Below are positions 36,051-46,300 of a DNA stretch of 64,000 nucleotides, in pieces (the stretch's first letter is position 1; the number at the start of each line of letters is the position of its first letter). The translations under genes and the position numbers were made by a program. This DNA comes from Gremmenia infestans (lineage: Eukaryota > Ascomycota > Leotiomycetes > Helotiales > Hamatocanthoscyphaceae): NCBI GenBank assembly GCA_032629725.1, contig JAFEVB010000015.1, positions 620,001 to 684,000 of the forward strand, written 5' to 3'. The notes beneath the pieces are model-generated. The model was given only the letters and a program-made list of their open reading frames with translations. It was not told the origin of the DNA and made no database searches.

Positions 36051-37872
36051 TCAAACCTTCTCAATCGCTATCTCCGGATCCATTCTTTCAGTATTGGGAG
36101 TAGTGCCCTCCATGCTGCCTTTGCTACCACTACTCTCCTCGCCAACGATGACATCGCTAGTCTCTCTCCTAAGCTCAACATAATCATACGCAAATTCACC
36201 GAGTTGCGCATCGTCCATGCCAAGAGCCTCTTCCTCCTCGGTGGCTCGAAGACTTAAGCCGGGAATAAGGTTCATCACGAAGAGAATGAGGCAGGTACCG
36301 AAGAAAGAGTACACAAAGCCGGACACGCAGTCCGCGAGCTGGTACGCAAGTTGGATCCAGTGGCGGTTGAGCCAGCCTCCTGGAATCTCGGTAAAGCCGT
36401 CGAGATGCGCTATATAATCGCTGTTTCCATTGTGTTAGGTTTGTTTAGCCGCAGATCCGGGGAAAGAAGGAGGGACTTACGCAGCAAAGAATGAAGTCAA
36501 GAGATTGCCCACGATTCCTCCAATACCGTGTTCACCGAATATATCGAGAGCATCATCGACATGAATCAGGTACTTCAATTTTGTTGCGTAATTGCAAGCG
36601 ACGGCGCCAATGACACCAAATATTACTGCGGCCCACGCAGGTACGAACCCGGACGCTGGTGTAATGGCAACGAGGCCCGAAACAGCACCAGAGCAGAAAC
36701 CGACTGTTGACCACTTTTTGTCCAGACGGTAATCGAGGAGAACCCACTGCAAGTTCTCGGGGTCAGCATTGCCTTGGAAGAAGTATTTAGAATTTCAGGA
36801 GGATTTCAATGCCTCATAGCCTATGAGACATTATAGAAGCTCCTGAAATTGACCGGATATGGATATAGCCTGCTCGGGTGGGGGTTTGCATACAGTCACG
36901 CCTCCAACTGAAGCTGCCAAGTGAGTCACAACACAAGCCATCACTGCTCGCATATTGGCAGCAAGTGCTGAACCACCGTTGAAGCCGAACCATCCAACCC
37001 ACAGGAAAACCGTACCGAGAACTATGTGAGTTACATTGTGGGGTCGGTATGGGAGCCCGTTCGTGTCGCTATATCCCGATCTCTTGCCAAGCATGACCGA
37101 ATATGCCAGGGCAGCAGCTCCTAGATATGGAAGTCAGCATCAAGCCTTTTGAGGCTGAGAAATTCTTGAATGAACCGGATGATATGTGGACTGGTGTTCC
37201 ACCAGCAAAGTCCAAGCCACCCATTCTGAAAGTCCACCCATTTGGGTTCCAAGTCCAATATGCAATAGGGTCATATATTAGTGTAGACCAGACGAACATA
37301 AACACAATGCAAGGAGCTAAACGAGCGCGATCCACGGCCGCTCCAAGGGCAAGGGCTGGTCTGTATTCATATTAGTTGTCCATTTCCATCACTTCGAGCT
37401 ATTGGGAGAAAAACGTGATAGCCGCAAACATCCCCTGATATATAGCGAACAGCAAGTCCGGAATCTTCGGGCTCCCAACACTAGGCTGCGCCAGCACATT
37501 TCTGAAGCCGAAGTTTGCAAGGTCTCCAATATAACTGCTGCCCGTATGGGAGAAGGTCAAAGAGTAGCCCCAGAAGAACCACTGGAAGGACACAACACAG
37601 ATCGACAAGCAAGACAGCCAGATAAGCGAAAGTGCTGATTTCCGGCGTGCGAGTCCCGAGTAGAAGAATCCAACACCGGGAATCATGAGGAGCACGAGGG
37701 CTGAAGACGTGAGCATCCATGCAATATCTCCAGACTGAGATTGTCAGATGAATTCCGAAAGTTCTGCGCATGGGAGGAGTGATACCTCGTAATAGAGATT
37801 GCAATTCTCAGTCAGAGAATCACAGCCTGTTGCTGTAGTCCCATTGTATGGGATAGCGTATATGGACGACAT
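36051..37872 (-). CDS. Mep2-type ammonium transporter (AMT/MEP/Rh family)
   Basis: An eleven-helix plasma-membrane ammonium channel/transporter. Coding sequence is complement(join(36051..36420,36481..36746,36894..37120,37176..37360,37415..37734,37786..37872)), 484 aa, a normal length. The five introns are 60, 147, 55, 54 and 51 nt; the donor of the second intron of the transcript is the weak GTTTTT. The extracellular N terminus is short (MSSIYAIPYNGTTATGC). Family signatures are SGDIAWMLTSSALVLLMIPG, FFYSGLARRKSALSL, GMFAAITPALALGAAVDRAR and DDALDIFGEHGIGGIVG. The twin pore histidines are His194 (PVHISSG) and His346 (GEHGIGG). Having His rather than Glu at the first position is the Mep2-type arrangement linked to high-affinity uptake and nitrogen sensing. 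The cytosolic tail is acidic and Ser-rich. GATA motifs lie upstream, pointing to nitrogen-metabolite control. Confidence 0.95.
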
Positions 37873-38009
37873 CTCGACGTGCTTCCAGATGATATCCTCT
37901 ATCTGGTATCAAACCAAAAAAGCACAAGACGACGACCAGTTGATATAAGAGGGCAGCTAGTAGGTCATGGTGTCTCCGAGACAAGAGAAATATAAAAAAA
38001 GCAAGGGCT

Positions 38010-38034
38010 GATAAGGATATGGGGGTAATTATCT
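38010..38034. promoter_or_regulatory. GATA-factor motifs, proximal pair
   Basis: GATAAG at 38010-38015 and TTATCT (AGATAA on the other strand) at 38029-38034, 140-160 bp before the ammonium transporter ATG. They match the HGATAR consensus of AreA/NIT2-type regulators. Binding is inferred. Confidence 0.4.
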
Positions 38035-38459
38035 GACAGAGAACCAAATATAGGCTAACAGCTGCACGATACAGGCTCGCCATCAAGATCTCTAAGATGC
38101 ATAGCCCAGGATCCATACAATTGGATCTACGGGCCGCTGGGCATAAACTAGAATAGGCCAGCGGGGTTTGGTGCATGGCTTGTGGGGTCTAAAGTAACCA
38201 GAACGGACACAATATCTCTTGGAGTCTTGGTATTTGAAATGCCACAGGACTTCTGTGGTTGACGACTGAACATGGACGCGTTTGAACGGGTCGATTCCCA
38301 TATTTGCAAAGGGGTTTGAAGAAAAGGGGCGTGTGTGAGGCCTTTGACTGGTCGAAGTTCAAAATATTCGCCTGTTTCTTCCCCATACATATAGATATTA
38401 TGCCGCTTGCAGGACCTTGCGGGAAGAAGAGTAGAATCATTATGCACACGAGGACAGAC

Positions 38460-38530
38460 AGATAATGGGAACAGATAAGGATCAGAGGTCATGGTGGTAT
38501 ATTCTTCGATAACGCTCGTCGAAAGATAAG
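38460..38530. promoter_or_regulatory. GATA-factor motifs, distal cluster
   Basis: Four HGATAR-like sites in 71 bp: AGATAA 38460-38465, GATAAG 38474-38479, CGATAA 38507-38512 and GATAAG 38525-38530. They lie about 590-660 bp upstream of the ammonium transporter start. Such clustering is typical of nitrogen-controlled fungal promoters. Confidence 0.45.
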
Positions 38531-39334
38531 AGATGAAGTCGTGTCGTTGGTGCCAACATCCTGTGGCTGATGAAGAAGTGAAGGCTACTGGAGCTATTTT
38601 TAGGGGAAGTGTAAAATACGGAGTAATGTCTCGTGAAACTGAGACATTATAACACACTTTAGCTTGTTCCGGTCTAGATCCAGTGTGACACCCCAGCTCA
38701 ATCAAAACTTGGCTTCAGCTGGGTAATAATGTAGGCCATGCAAAATATAGACTTGAAGTCCTTCATCATCATTTATCCTTTTCTTTTTCTTCTTTTCCCA
38801 AGCCTCACCCCGTATTCTCAAAACGCCCATGATGACACACTTTTCTAATCAAGATCCGCGGAAATAGCCTGAACCCTATATTACCAGCACGGTAGCCTTG
38901 CGGCAAACGAGGCTGTAAGTAAGTTTCCTACAAACGCCTCTTTTTCATCTGGTGTATCTTTTCGCGGCTTGGGTCGGGGTTTCCTTCTGTCATCATATCT
39001 TAATCTCTTTGTACTTTAGCGTGTGAGGTACTGTACTCTCGGATAGCTACTTCCTCCCACTGTACTGTAGCATCCAGCTGAGGATAGCTGAGGTGCGTTT
39101 GATAGAAAGTCACACGGAACGCGTAGGAGAACAGCTCGTTACTTCAGACTTTGTGCTGTTCAAGTCACTGCCTCAATTGGGACTAAAAAAGGAGCTATAC
39201 TAGAAAAGAATATCCGCACATCATAAAGTAGGCATCCATCAGTTTCAAAGTCTTCATTCAAAATCTCCTACGCTTACATTATCTATTATGTACTTCTCTC
39301 CCAATAATATACAATAATCCATCCATATCACCAT

Positions 39335-42300
39335 CTAGCTCTCCTTCACAACTCTCAAAAAAGGCTCCAACACATACGCCCTCCTCTCTTCCAACACCCT
39401 CTTCTCTTTATCTTTCAAACTCCCGCGGCCGACCTCGGCCCTAAACACCACATTTTTCCAAATATCCACCCAAACCTTCTCAACCTCTTTCCTCCTCCCA
39501 ATAGCCGGGTCCTCGGGCACCACAGGCCCTTTTCCTTTCCAGCTCAAACTCCTCCTTACAGTGTCAATACTCTTTCTCATCCCGCTCTCCTGGCCCGCGT
39601 TACCCAGACCTGATTTCAGCAGCGGCACCAACTCGCCGGCTACGCGGCATAACATGGACGTTAAGAATACAAATGATATGTTATGGTTTGTAGAAGTGGA
39701 CAAAGTGTCTAGTACCCACATCTTGATCTCTTCGGGGTCAGAGAGCTGTTTGGCCCCCCGTGACTGAATTTCCGACTCGAGTTTTGCCCAGAGCGGGGAA
39801 GGCACAATGCCATCTGTCAGACTTGATACAAAAGCGACGAGGACTTCGGACATGATTTCCAGCCGTTCTATAGCGGGGATTTCTGGCGGAAAAGAATCAT
39901 TCAGGTTCTGGTCTGTATCTAGAGCTTCCAGCACGTACTCCTTCCGCTCTTCTCGCGCGTTTTTGTCTTGGAGTATCCAGGAATCGGCATCAAATGGCCA
40001 GCCTGGTGATTCTCTAGGAATTGTTGAATTTGAAAGCATATTGGAGTCGGCGATTACGCGTTCTGTGAGGCCTTCAACTGCTTCGGTGAGTTTGAAGAGC
40101 TCGCGGGGAGCAGACCAACAAACTTCTTGTCCTCTGTTGATGGGGCCTCCGGTTTGGCCCCTTGGACGAGGAAGGAGAGCGCGGACGCCGCCTTCCGGAA
40201 TACGGATGAGTTCGTCGATCGAGCGTCCGAAGCAGGATTGCTTCCAACTGGCACGGACGGAAATGAAATGATCTCTGCCTTCTGTAACTCGTAGTACGAG
40301 GATGTCTTCTAGTTGTGCGGTGCTTTCATTTAATCCTCTGACTTGGGTGATGTCGTCGACAAAGACTTCAAGGGTCGCATTTACAGCGTCACCTGGTTCT
40401 AGAGTGACTTCCCTCTTCAGAGCTTGCGCAACTCGCTCGTCTTCATCGGTTTCAGAACCTACAAATTGGACAGATAGCCATGGAGGAGCTATCCAATTCC
40501 CCTCTCCCTGTACACTCGGTCTATCCACGAATGCGAATGTTGCTAGTACTTGACTGGTATTGGCGATTGTTAGACTTCGAGTCTTTTTCCGTTGATATGC
40601 CACGCCTCCAAAGTCCACGCCTTGAGCGGCACTGGTCGAAGGTGGTGCAGAGTCATCAGGATGTGAAACAACTTCTGACTCTTGAGGGAGATCAACAACG
40701 ATGGTAATTCCTGGCCTTCCTTCATTCTCCGCTCTGTCCAGCTCCCGAGCAACTTCTTGCTGTATCTTGGACTTCAGTTCTGGGATAACTGCATCATACT
40801 CCAGGAGGAAGACCGCATCCAATGGCTTGTGGTCCGAAGAGAGCACTCTTTGATGTGAAGTATACGTATCCAGCCGTATCCTATCCACGTAGCCCTCCTT
40901 TGTAACTACCTCTACCGGCGGGTGCTCCATTTCTGCCTCTTCATTTTCATCATATTCAGTATTCGCTAGAGATTCCTCCACCCCATCTTCGTCAGGATTG
41001 TAATCAAATAAAACGTCTTCGTCATCTCCAGCATGATCGATACCCCTAGATCTCATTTCTTCGTCCTTTATCCTGGCCAGCTCTTCTTCCTGCGATTTTC
41101 CGTCAAACTCAAGCTTGTCCCGCCGTGTCCTGAATAAGATTCGATCGCACCAGCTGGGCGCCCTTTTCTTTTCGCTGGAATCGAACATTCCCATACTCCC
41201 AACGTCGTACTTGTACGTAGGTAGAAATGTAATCGGACCTTCACGCCACCCGTCGTGAAAAGCTTTCTTCCTTCTCATGACATGCTTCAACTGATCGTGA
41301 GGTAACAAAGAATCCAGGGTAGCTTGTAAAGAAGCAGGGTCCTGGCTCGGATGTTGAACGAAATCGTCTGGATCTGGTAAAGAGATTGATGAATCGTCCG
41401 TCTGCTCAAAATTACTGCTCGTTCGATGCTCTAATTCCTCGTCTGAATCATCATCACTGTCAATGCTTCTTATAACAATAGGCCCATCAGCTCTTGCCAA
41501 TTCCCCCTCGATCTTATTCCTCGATTTCTGCCCAATATCATACTCCCCCTTCGTGTGTAGCATAAGCAGCCTCCTTATATCATCTCCAGGTAACCCATCC
41601 AGCCTAAAATTCAAATCCCCAAACCAAAACGCAAAATCTTCTTGTCCAATCCCCTCATGTGCATCATCCAGAACACCCGCCCAACTTATAGGATCAAATT
41701 GCGTCCTCTGCAATATCTGCTGCACATCCCAGATTCTCCTTTCCAAATGCGCAGGATCGCTCCCGGACGCCAGATGCGAGTTCACAAACACCATTCTCGT
41801 CGTCTCGCCCAGCACAATCCGTGTAGTGACCGCGCCCTTGTTTCCAAGATACCCCATAATGCCCGTCCCAACACTGACAGTACTAGTCGCTGAAATTGTG
41901 GGCGCAAGAGCAGAAGAAGCGAAGATCAGGAGCAGCAGGCCAGAGAGCTGCTGCTCAGCCACAAGTTCATAACCTCTCGGTAAAGCGTCGCTCAGCGCAC
42001 GCCGCCATTTCGCAGTCGGCCCCGGATCCGTGTATACCCTCCCAACGTATTCCCTTGCACTGGTTAGATCCACGACCTCCTGCAGACCCAGCACATACAG
42101 CCCAATCTCCTCCCCACCAGTAACAGCAACACCTGTGTCACCCCTCGGCACCGTGCTCTCCTTCTTATTCCTCCTTGCTTCCTGCGCGCCTACACTCTCA
42201 ATATCAACATTGGAGATCGTGACGCCAGAGAGATGCTCATCCACGCCCCTCCCTTGCACGAACCACGCGCCGAGATCGCGCTCTGTGCCTGGACATGCGG

Positions 42301-42454
42301 CCACGTTCCAGGAGCCGATCTTGACTTTCAGTTTCTGCGGGCGTGTGTACTCGGAACGGCGCGCGTGCACGGCTTTGGAGAGGGATTGTGGGTGGGAGTT
42401 TTGTGGTTCGGGGGGCGGCGGCGAGTCGGTGGAGTTACGGGTGCTGGATGCCAT
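39335..42454 (-). CDS. OCRL/INPP5B-like inositol polyphosphate 5-phosphatase
   Basis: Type II 5-phosphatases remove the 5-phosphate from PtdIns(4,5)P2 and act on endocytic and Golgi membranes. This is a single-exon gene of 1039 aa from the ATG at 42454. Catalytic EEP-fold motifs are all visible: IGSWNVAACPGTERDL (~47-62), YVLGLQEVVDL, YLGNKGAVTTRI, VFVNSHLASGS, FAFWFGDLNFRL (~276), FLPTYKYD (~410), APSWCDRILF (~430) and SSDHKPLDAVF (~536). Two long acidic inserts interrupt the catalytic domain: one between FGDLNFR and PTYKYD, and one of about 100 residues between CDRILF and SDHKPLD. The second half has an ASH-like beta domain (about 590-740) and a RhoGAP-like helical domain (about 880-1000), the OCRL architecture. 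No catalytic Arg of an active RhoGAP was recognised, as in OCRL. Confidence 0.88.
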   Translation of the reverse strand: MASSTRNSTDSPPPPEPQNSHPQSLSKAVHARRSEYTRPQKLKVKIGSWNVAACPGTERDLGAWFVQGRGVDEHLSGVTISNVDIESVGAQEARRNKKESTVPRGDTGVAVTGGEEIGLYVLGLQEVVDLTSAREYVGRVYTDPGPTAKWRRALSDALPRGYELVAEQQLSGLLLLIFASSALAPTISATSTVSVGTGIMGYLGNKGAVTTRIVLGETTRMVFVNSHLASGSDPAHLERRIWDVQQILQRTQFDPISWAGVLDDAHEGIGQEDFAFWFGDLNFRLDGLPGDDIRRLLMLHTKGEYDIGQKSRNKIEGELARADGPIVIRSIDSDDDSDEELEHRTSSNFEQTDDSSISLPDPDDFVQHPSQDPASLQATLDSLLPHDQLKHVMRRKKAFHDGWREGPITFLPTYKYDVGSMGMFDSSEKKRAPSWCDRILFRTRRDKLEFDGKSQEEELARIKDEEMRSRGIDHAGDDEDVLFDYNPDEDGVEESLANTEYDENEEAEMEHPPVEVVTKEGYVDRIRLDTYTSHQRVLSSDHKPLDAVFLLEYDAVIPELKSKIQQEVARELDRAENEGRPGITIVVDLPQESEVVSHPDDSAPPSTSAAQGVDFGGVAYQRKKTRSLTIANTSQVLATFAFVDRPSVQGEGNWIAPPWLSVQFVGSETDEDERVAQALKREVTLEPGDAVNATLEVFVDDITQVRGLNESTAQLEDILVLRVTEGRDHFISVRASWKQSCFGRSIDELIRIPEGGVRALLPRPRGQTGGPINRGQEVCWSAPRELFKLTEAVEGLTERVIADSNMLSNSTIPRESPGWPFDADSWILQDKNAREERKEYVLEALDTDQNLNDSFPPEIPAIERLEIMSEVLVAFVSSLTDGIVPSPLWAKLESEIQSRGAKQLSDPEEIKMWVLDTLSTSTNHNISFVFLTSMLCRVAGELVPLLKSGLGNAGQESGMRKSIDTVRRSLSWKGKGPVVPEDPAIGRRKEVEKVWVDIWKNVVFRAEVGRGSLKDKEKRVLEERRAYVLEPFLRVVKES

Positions 42455-43392
42455 TTTTTGGATTCGCGACTTGATGATCGGTTTTGGAAGAGTAAGTAAG
42501 GGTTAATATGAAGTCACGGAGGACTTGGGGAGGTTTAGTCCATGGGCTCAGCCTGGCATGTTGAGATGTAGCTTTGGGGGGAATGATGACGTAATATGAG
42601 GAATAGTGAGTGATATCAAATAACGCGCTGAGTTATGTGGAATGATAGAATATGGGTTGGGGTATTGGTGATGTGAAATAAGGAGAGAGAAGGTTGAAGC
42701 AAGCAGGCTGTGGAGGTTGAGCTTTGTTTTATAAAAAAGCTTTTTGGAATTCTCGAGTCCAGTCAAGTCGAGCCAACCTGGTGGGGGGGGGACTGGAGAC
42801 GGTGGGATGAACCCCTGTCGAACTATGGAGCGAAAGCTCACCGAGGCCAAGGGGATCGTGATAACTTCATTTCACTTCACCGAGACATTGTATTTGGATA
42901 AGCGTGGCTCATTATCTCTCATGGGCTAATAGAGTACAAGTATGTCTGTCTGTCCATGGAGCGAGCATACGCAGCCAAGGCTCTGCAAGTGTTAGTGTCA
43001 GCAGACCCCCAAAGCCCGAGGTAAGACATGATATGGGAATTAGCATCAGCATCACTTAAGTCTCACTCATGAGATAATTGTACAAGAATCATTTGATTAT
43101 ATGACTCTGCGCTTGTCCTGTAGCTGACCTGTAGCTGTAATGAATAGAACGCCCCGACTTCTGCAATCAGCTCCCAGCTCGAACCCTATAGTAACACGGG
43201 CCTATTCCGTCAGCAAGCAAAACCAATCCCTATTGTATAATACAAAGTCCAATGTGTGTGTTTGCCCGTAAATCTCTAGATTTTATCTTTACTTTCGATC
43301 CCTGTAAGGCAAGTCCAGAAATGTGCTTTTGCGCCCTGACCCTGAACTCCTTTGAAAAATCAAAAGTCCTACCTCCACAAAAGGAATAAGCA
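42455..43392. other. intergenic between 5-phosphatase gene and INO80
   Basis: About 0.9 kb between two minus-strand genes. Nothing recognisable beyond the promoter and 3' regions they require. Confidence 0.6.
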
Positions 43393-46300
43393 TTAACCCA
43401 TATCAACATCCCCATCAGCCATGGCAAGTCTTTGTTTCGCCGTTTTAGCCTTCTTCCCGCCGGACTTTCGAGGCTTCTTTCCCTTCGGGCCCAAAGCTTC
43501 TCCTGGGACCGGGGTTGCGGCTCCAGATGGTCTATTACTACCATCGTCAAAGTGCCCCTCGCCTAGAACATAATTAGTTTTAATATCTTTCCAAACGAGG
43601 ATCCAGGCAGGAAGAAGCTTACCTTCATGATACAAGTCCTCCAAGCTCCCACTGGCCTCGATCTTTCGCTTCTTGCCCTTTGCCTTTCTGCCAGTCGGTT
43701 GTTCTTTCGCCTCCTGGGCAGCTATTTCAGCTTCCTTACGTTCGATCTCGGCAGCTTCTTCGTCATCCACAAGCCACATGGCAATGTCCTTGGTACGATT
43801 CTCCTTGCTCCTGGTGTTGAAATCGACACCACCTCCACTGCCACCAGTCATGACAACCTTTTGGACTTCTTCTTTCTGCAGAGCACGATTCCTGATACGT
43901 TCTTCGATTGTACCACGGGTGATCATACGGTACACAGTGACTTGTTTGGTCTGTCCCAGACGATGGGCTCTGTCCATAGCCTGAGAATCGATAGTCGGAT
44001 TCCAATCGGAGTCGTAGAAGATGACAGTGTCTGCACTTGTCAAGTTGATTCCCAGACCACCCGCTCTAGTACTCAGCAAGAAAATAAAGATCTCAGGTCT
44101 GGTCTGGAAGTCGTGGACTGTATCTCTTCTGTCTTCAAGCTTGGTAGAACCATCAAGACGAAGAAACTTGTAATTTCGGTACGTAAGATACTCTTCCATC
44201 AAGTCGATCATACGTGTCATTTGGAAATATAGCAGCACCCGATGGCCACCCTCCTTAAGCTTGAATAACAGTTCGTCAAGCTTGGCGAGCTTGCCAGAAT
44301 CAGTGACAAAGCGACGCATTGAAGGAACGCTGATATTTGTGAAACGCTGTTTCTCTGATGTTGGTGCCGGGAGCATCTTGGTAGGTGGGTAGAATGAAGA
44401 AGAAACCTTGGATGTAACTAAGGCCTTCTCCTCTACGGGTGACGGGCCATAGAGGGCTCTTCGCATAGGCACATTGAACAAGATGTTTTCCTTCTCAATG
44501 ATTGCTCCACGACTAGCGCAGAAGACATCAATAGGCGGGGCGGATGCTTTTGGGCGACCGCATTGTTCCATCCTACTAAGACCAGAATCGGCCCAAACAT
44601 CCTGGGCCACGTTAAAGAGCTTATTGAGATATCCTTCATTGGTGACTTCTGCAAGCGGCTTACGATCCTGACGATCGACAACTCGAAGCATTGCTTGAGC
44701 TGGTGTGAAAGTCTTTTCTTCCTCTTCGTCATACACAATGCTCAATGCACCGAGGCGGCGAGGTTTCCGGGCAAGATCCACGGCGCGACCAAAGACATCC
44801 TTGCGAGAAGCTGTCGAGAGCTCGCTAATGGAAGTATCGGAAAATCTCAGCCATGAGAATGCTTGGTTGTCCTTTGTGTTTTCATATATGTTTTCTGGCT
44901 TCCAGATATTCATCAGCTGATCCAAATACTTGCCCCTGAAACCAGCTTTTTCATTGTCTTGTCCAGATTGACTGAGCCTGCCACCTTCACGCCAGATCAA
45001 CCTCGGGAGTTCATACTCGATTAAGTTGCGGGTTGAGTATGCAACATTGATGCTCGGACCCTCACGCATGAATGACGCCGTCTCGGCATAATTGCCAAAT
45101 GAGAAAGGTGAAGTTGTCTCTGCTCGTTCGAAGAGATCGGGGTGATTGCAAACCTTTCGGAATTGCATCACCAAGTTCATCAGAGTCCCAGTATCATTGT
45201 CATCACCCAGTGTTGCTTTCTCAATGAGATCCATGATGCTGATTTGGTTGCGGAGATTGCGGTAGTAAGCGCGTTGGCGATATGTGAGATCGCAGAAGAT
45301 ATCGAGCTCAATCTTGTCACCCAACTCTTTCTGGACATGCTTCTTAACACGACGAAGCATGAAGGGCTGCAAGATTTGATGCAACCGCTTGAGCTGACCC
45401 TCGTTGAGTTTAGTGTTACTCTGAGCGTGGCTTTCGATGTCCTTGGAGAACCACTCGCTGAATTCGTCATGAGAATCGAACAGGGAAGGCATGATGAAAT
45501 GCAACAAGGCCCACAGCTCCTGCATGTTGTTTTGGATAGGAGTACCAGTAAGTAGCAGACGATTGCGGCAGTGAAATCCGAGAAGACTTTTCCATCTTGA
45601 GCTCTGCGAGCTCTTTATGGCCTGGGCCTCGTCTAGAATCATGTACTGCCACTTCATCTTCTGGAAGTAGGCAACGTCCGAGACGACGAGCTGATAAGAT
45701 GTAATTAGAACGTGGAATGGCGCATCTTGGGTGTAGGTGATATGCTTCCGATCCCAAAACTTTCGAAGAACCTTTCGGTCTGCAGCTGTACCCCAATAGG
45801 GCAAGACCTTCAAAGTTGGCACGAACTTGGTAATTTCCTGCTGCCAATTATGGAGCGTCGAAGCCGGCGCAACAACGAGGAAGGGTCCCCAAATCCCGTG
45901 CTTCTCGGCAAGGTATGCCATGACCGAAATAGACTGGACAGTCTTACCGAGACCCATCTCATCGGCCAAGATACCATTGATACCGTGTTCGTAGAGATTG
46001 ACCAGCCAGTTGAGACCCTTGAGTTGGTACTCTTTGAGCTGAGCTTGGAGCATCTTCGGTTGCTCGAGATCAACGTCATCAATTCCCGCAGGATTTTGGA
46101 AGTTCATTTCGCCTTCCTCGTCCATTGCCGGCGCACCGTCTTGTTGGTTGAACGCCCGGGCTTTGTTCTGAGCTTCCTGGACGGCATTCTGAGCATTAGC
46201 CATAGCGGCGGCTTTGAGAACCGATTCATCGTCAGCATCGAAGTCCAGATCCTCGAAGTTAGTGACCTTTGCAGGAGCAGTGCTGTTCTCCGAGACGTCA

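Larger units (their letters stand above)
37873..39334. other. ammonium transporter promoter and phosphatase 3' region
   Basis: About 1.5 kb. Apart from the two GATA clusters it holds a TACGGAGTA motif (38617-38625) and TACTGTAC-type oligomers near 39030-39070. No gene is supported. Confidence 0.55.

Noticed and set aside
38148..38705. 185-codon minus-strand frame upstream of the ammonium transporter
   Set aside because: It opens at TTG and spans the promoter GATA motifs; no domain seen.
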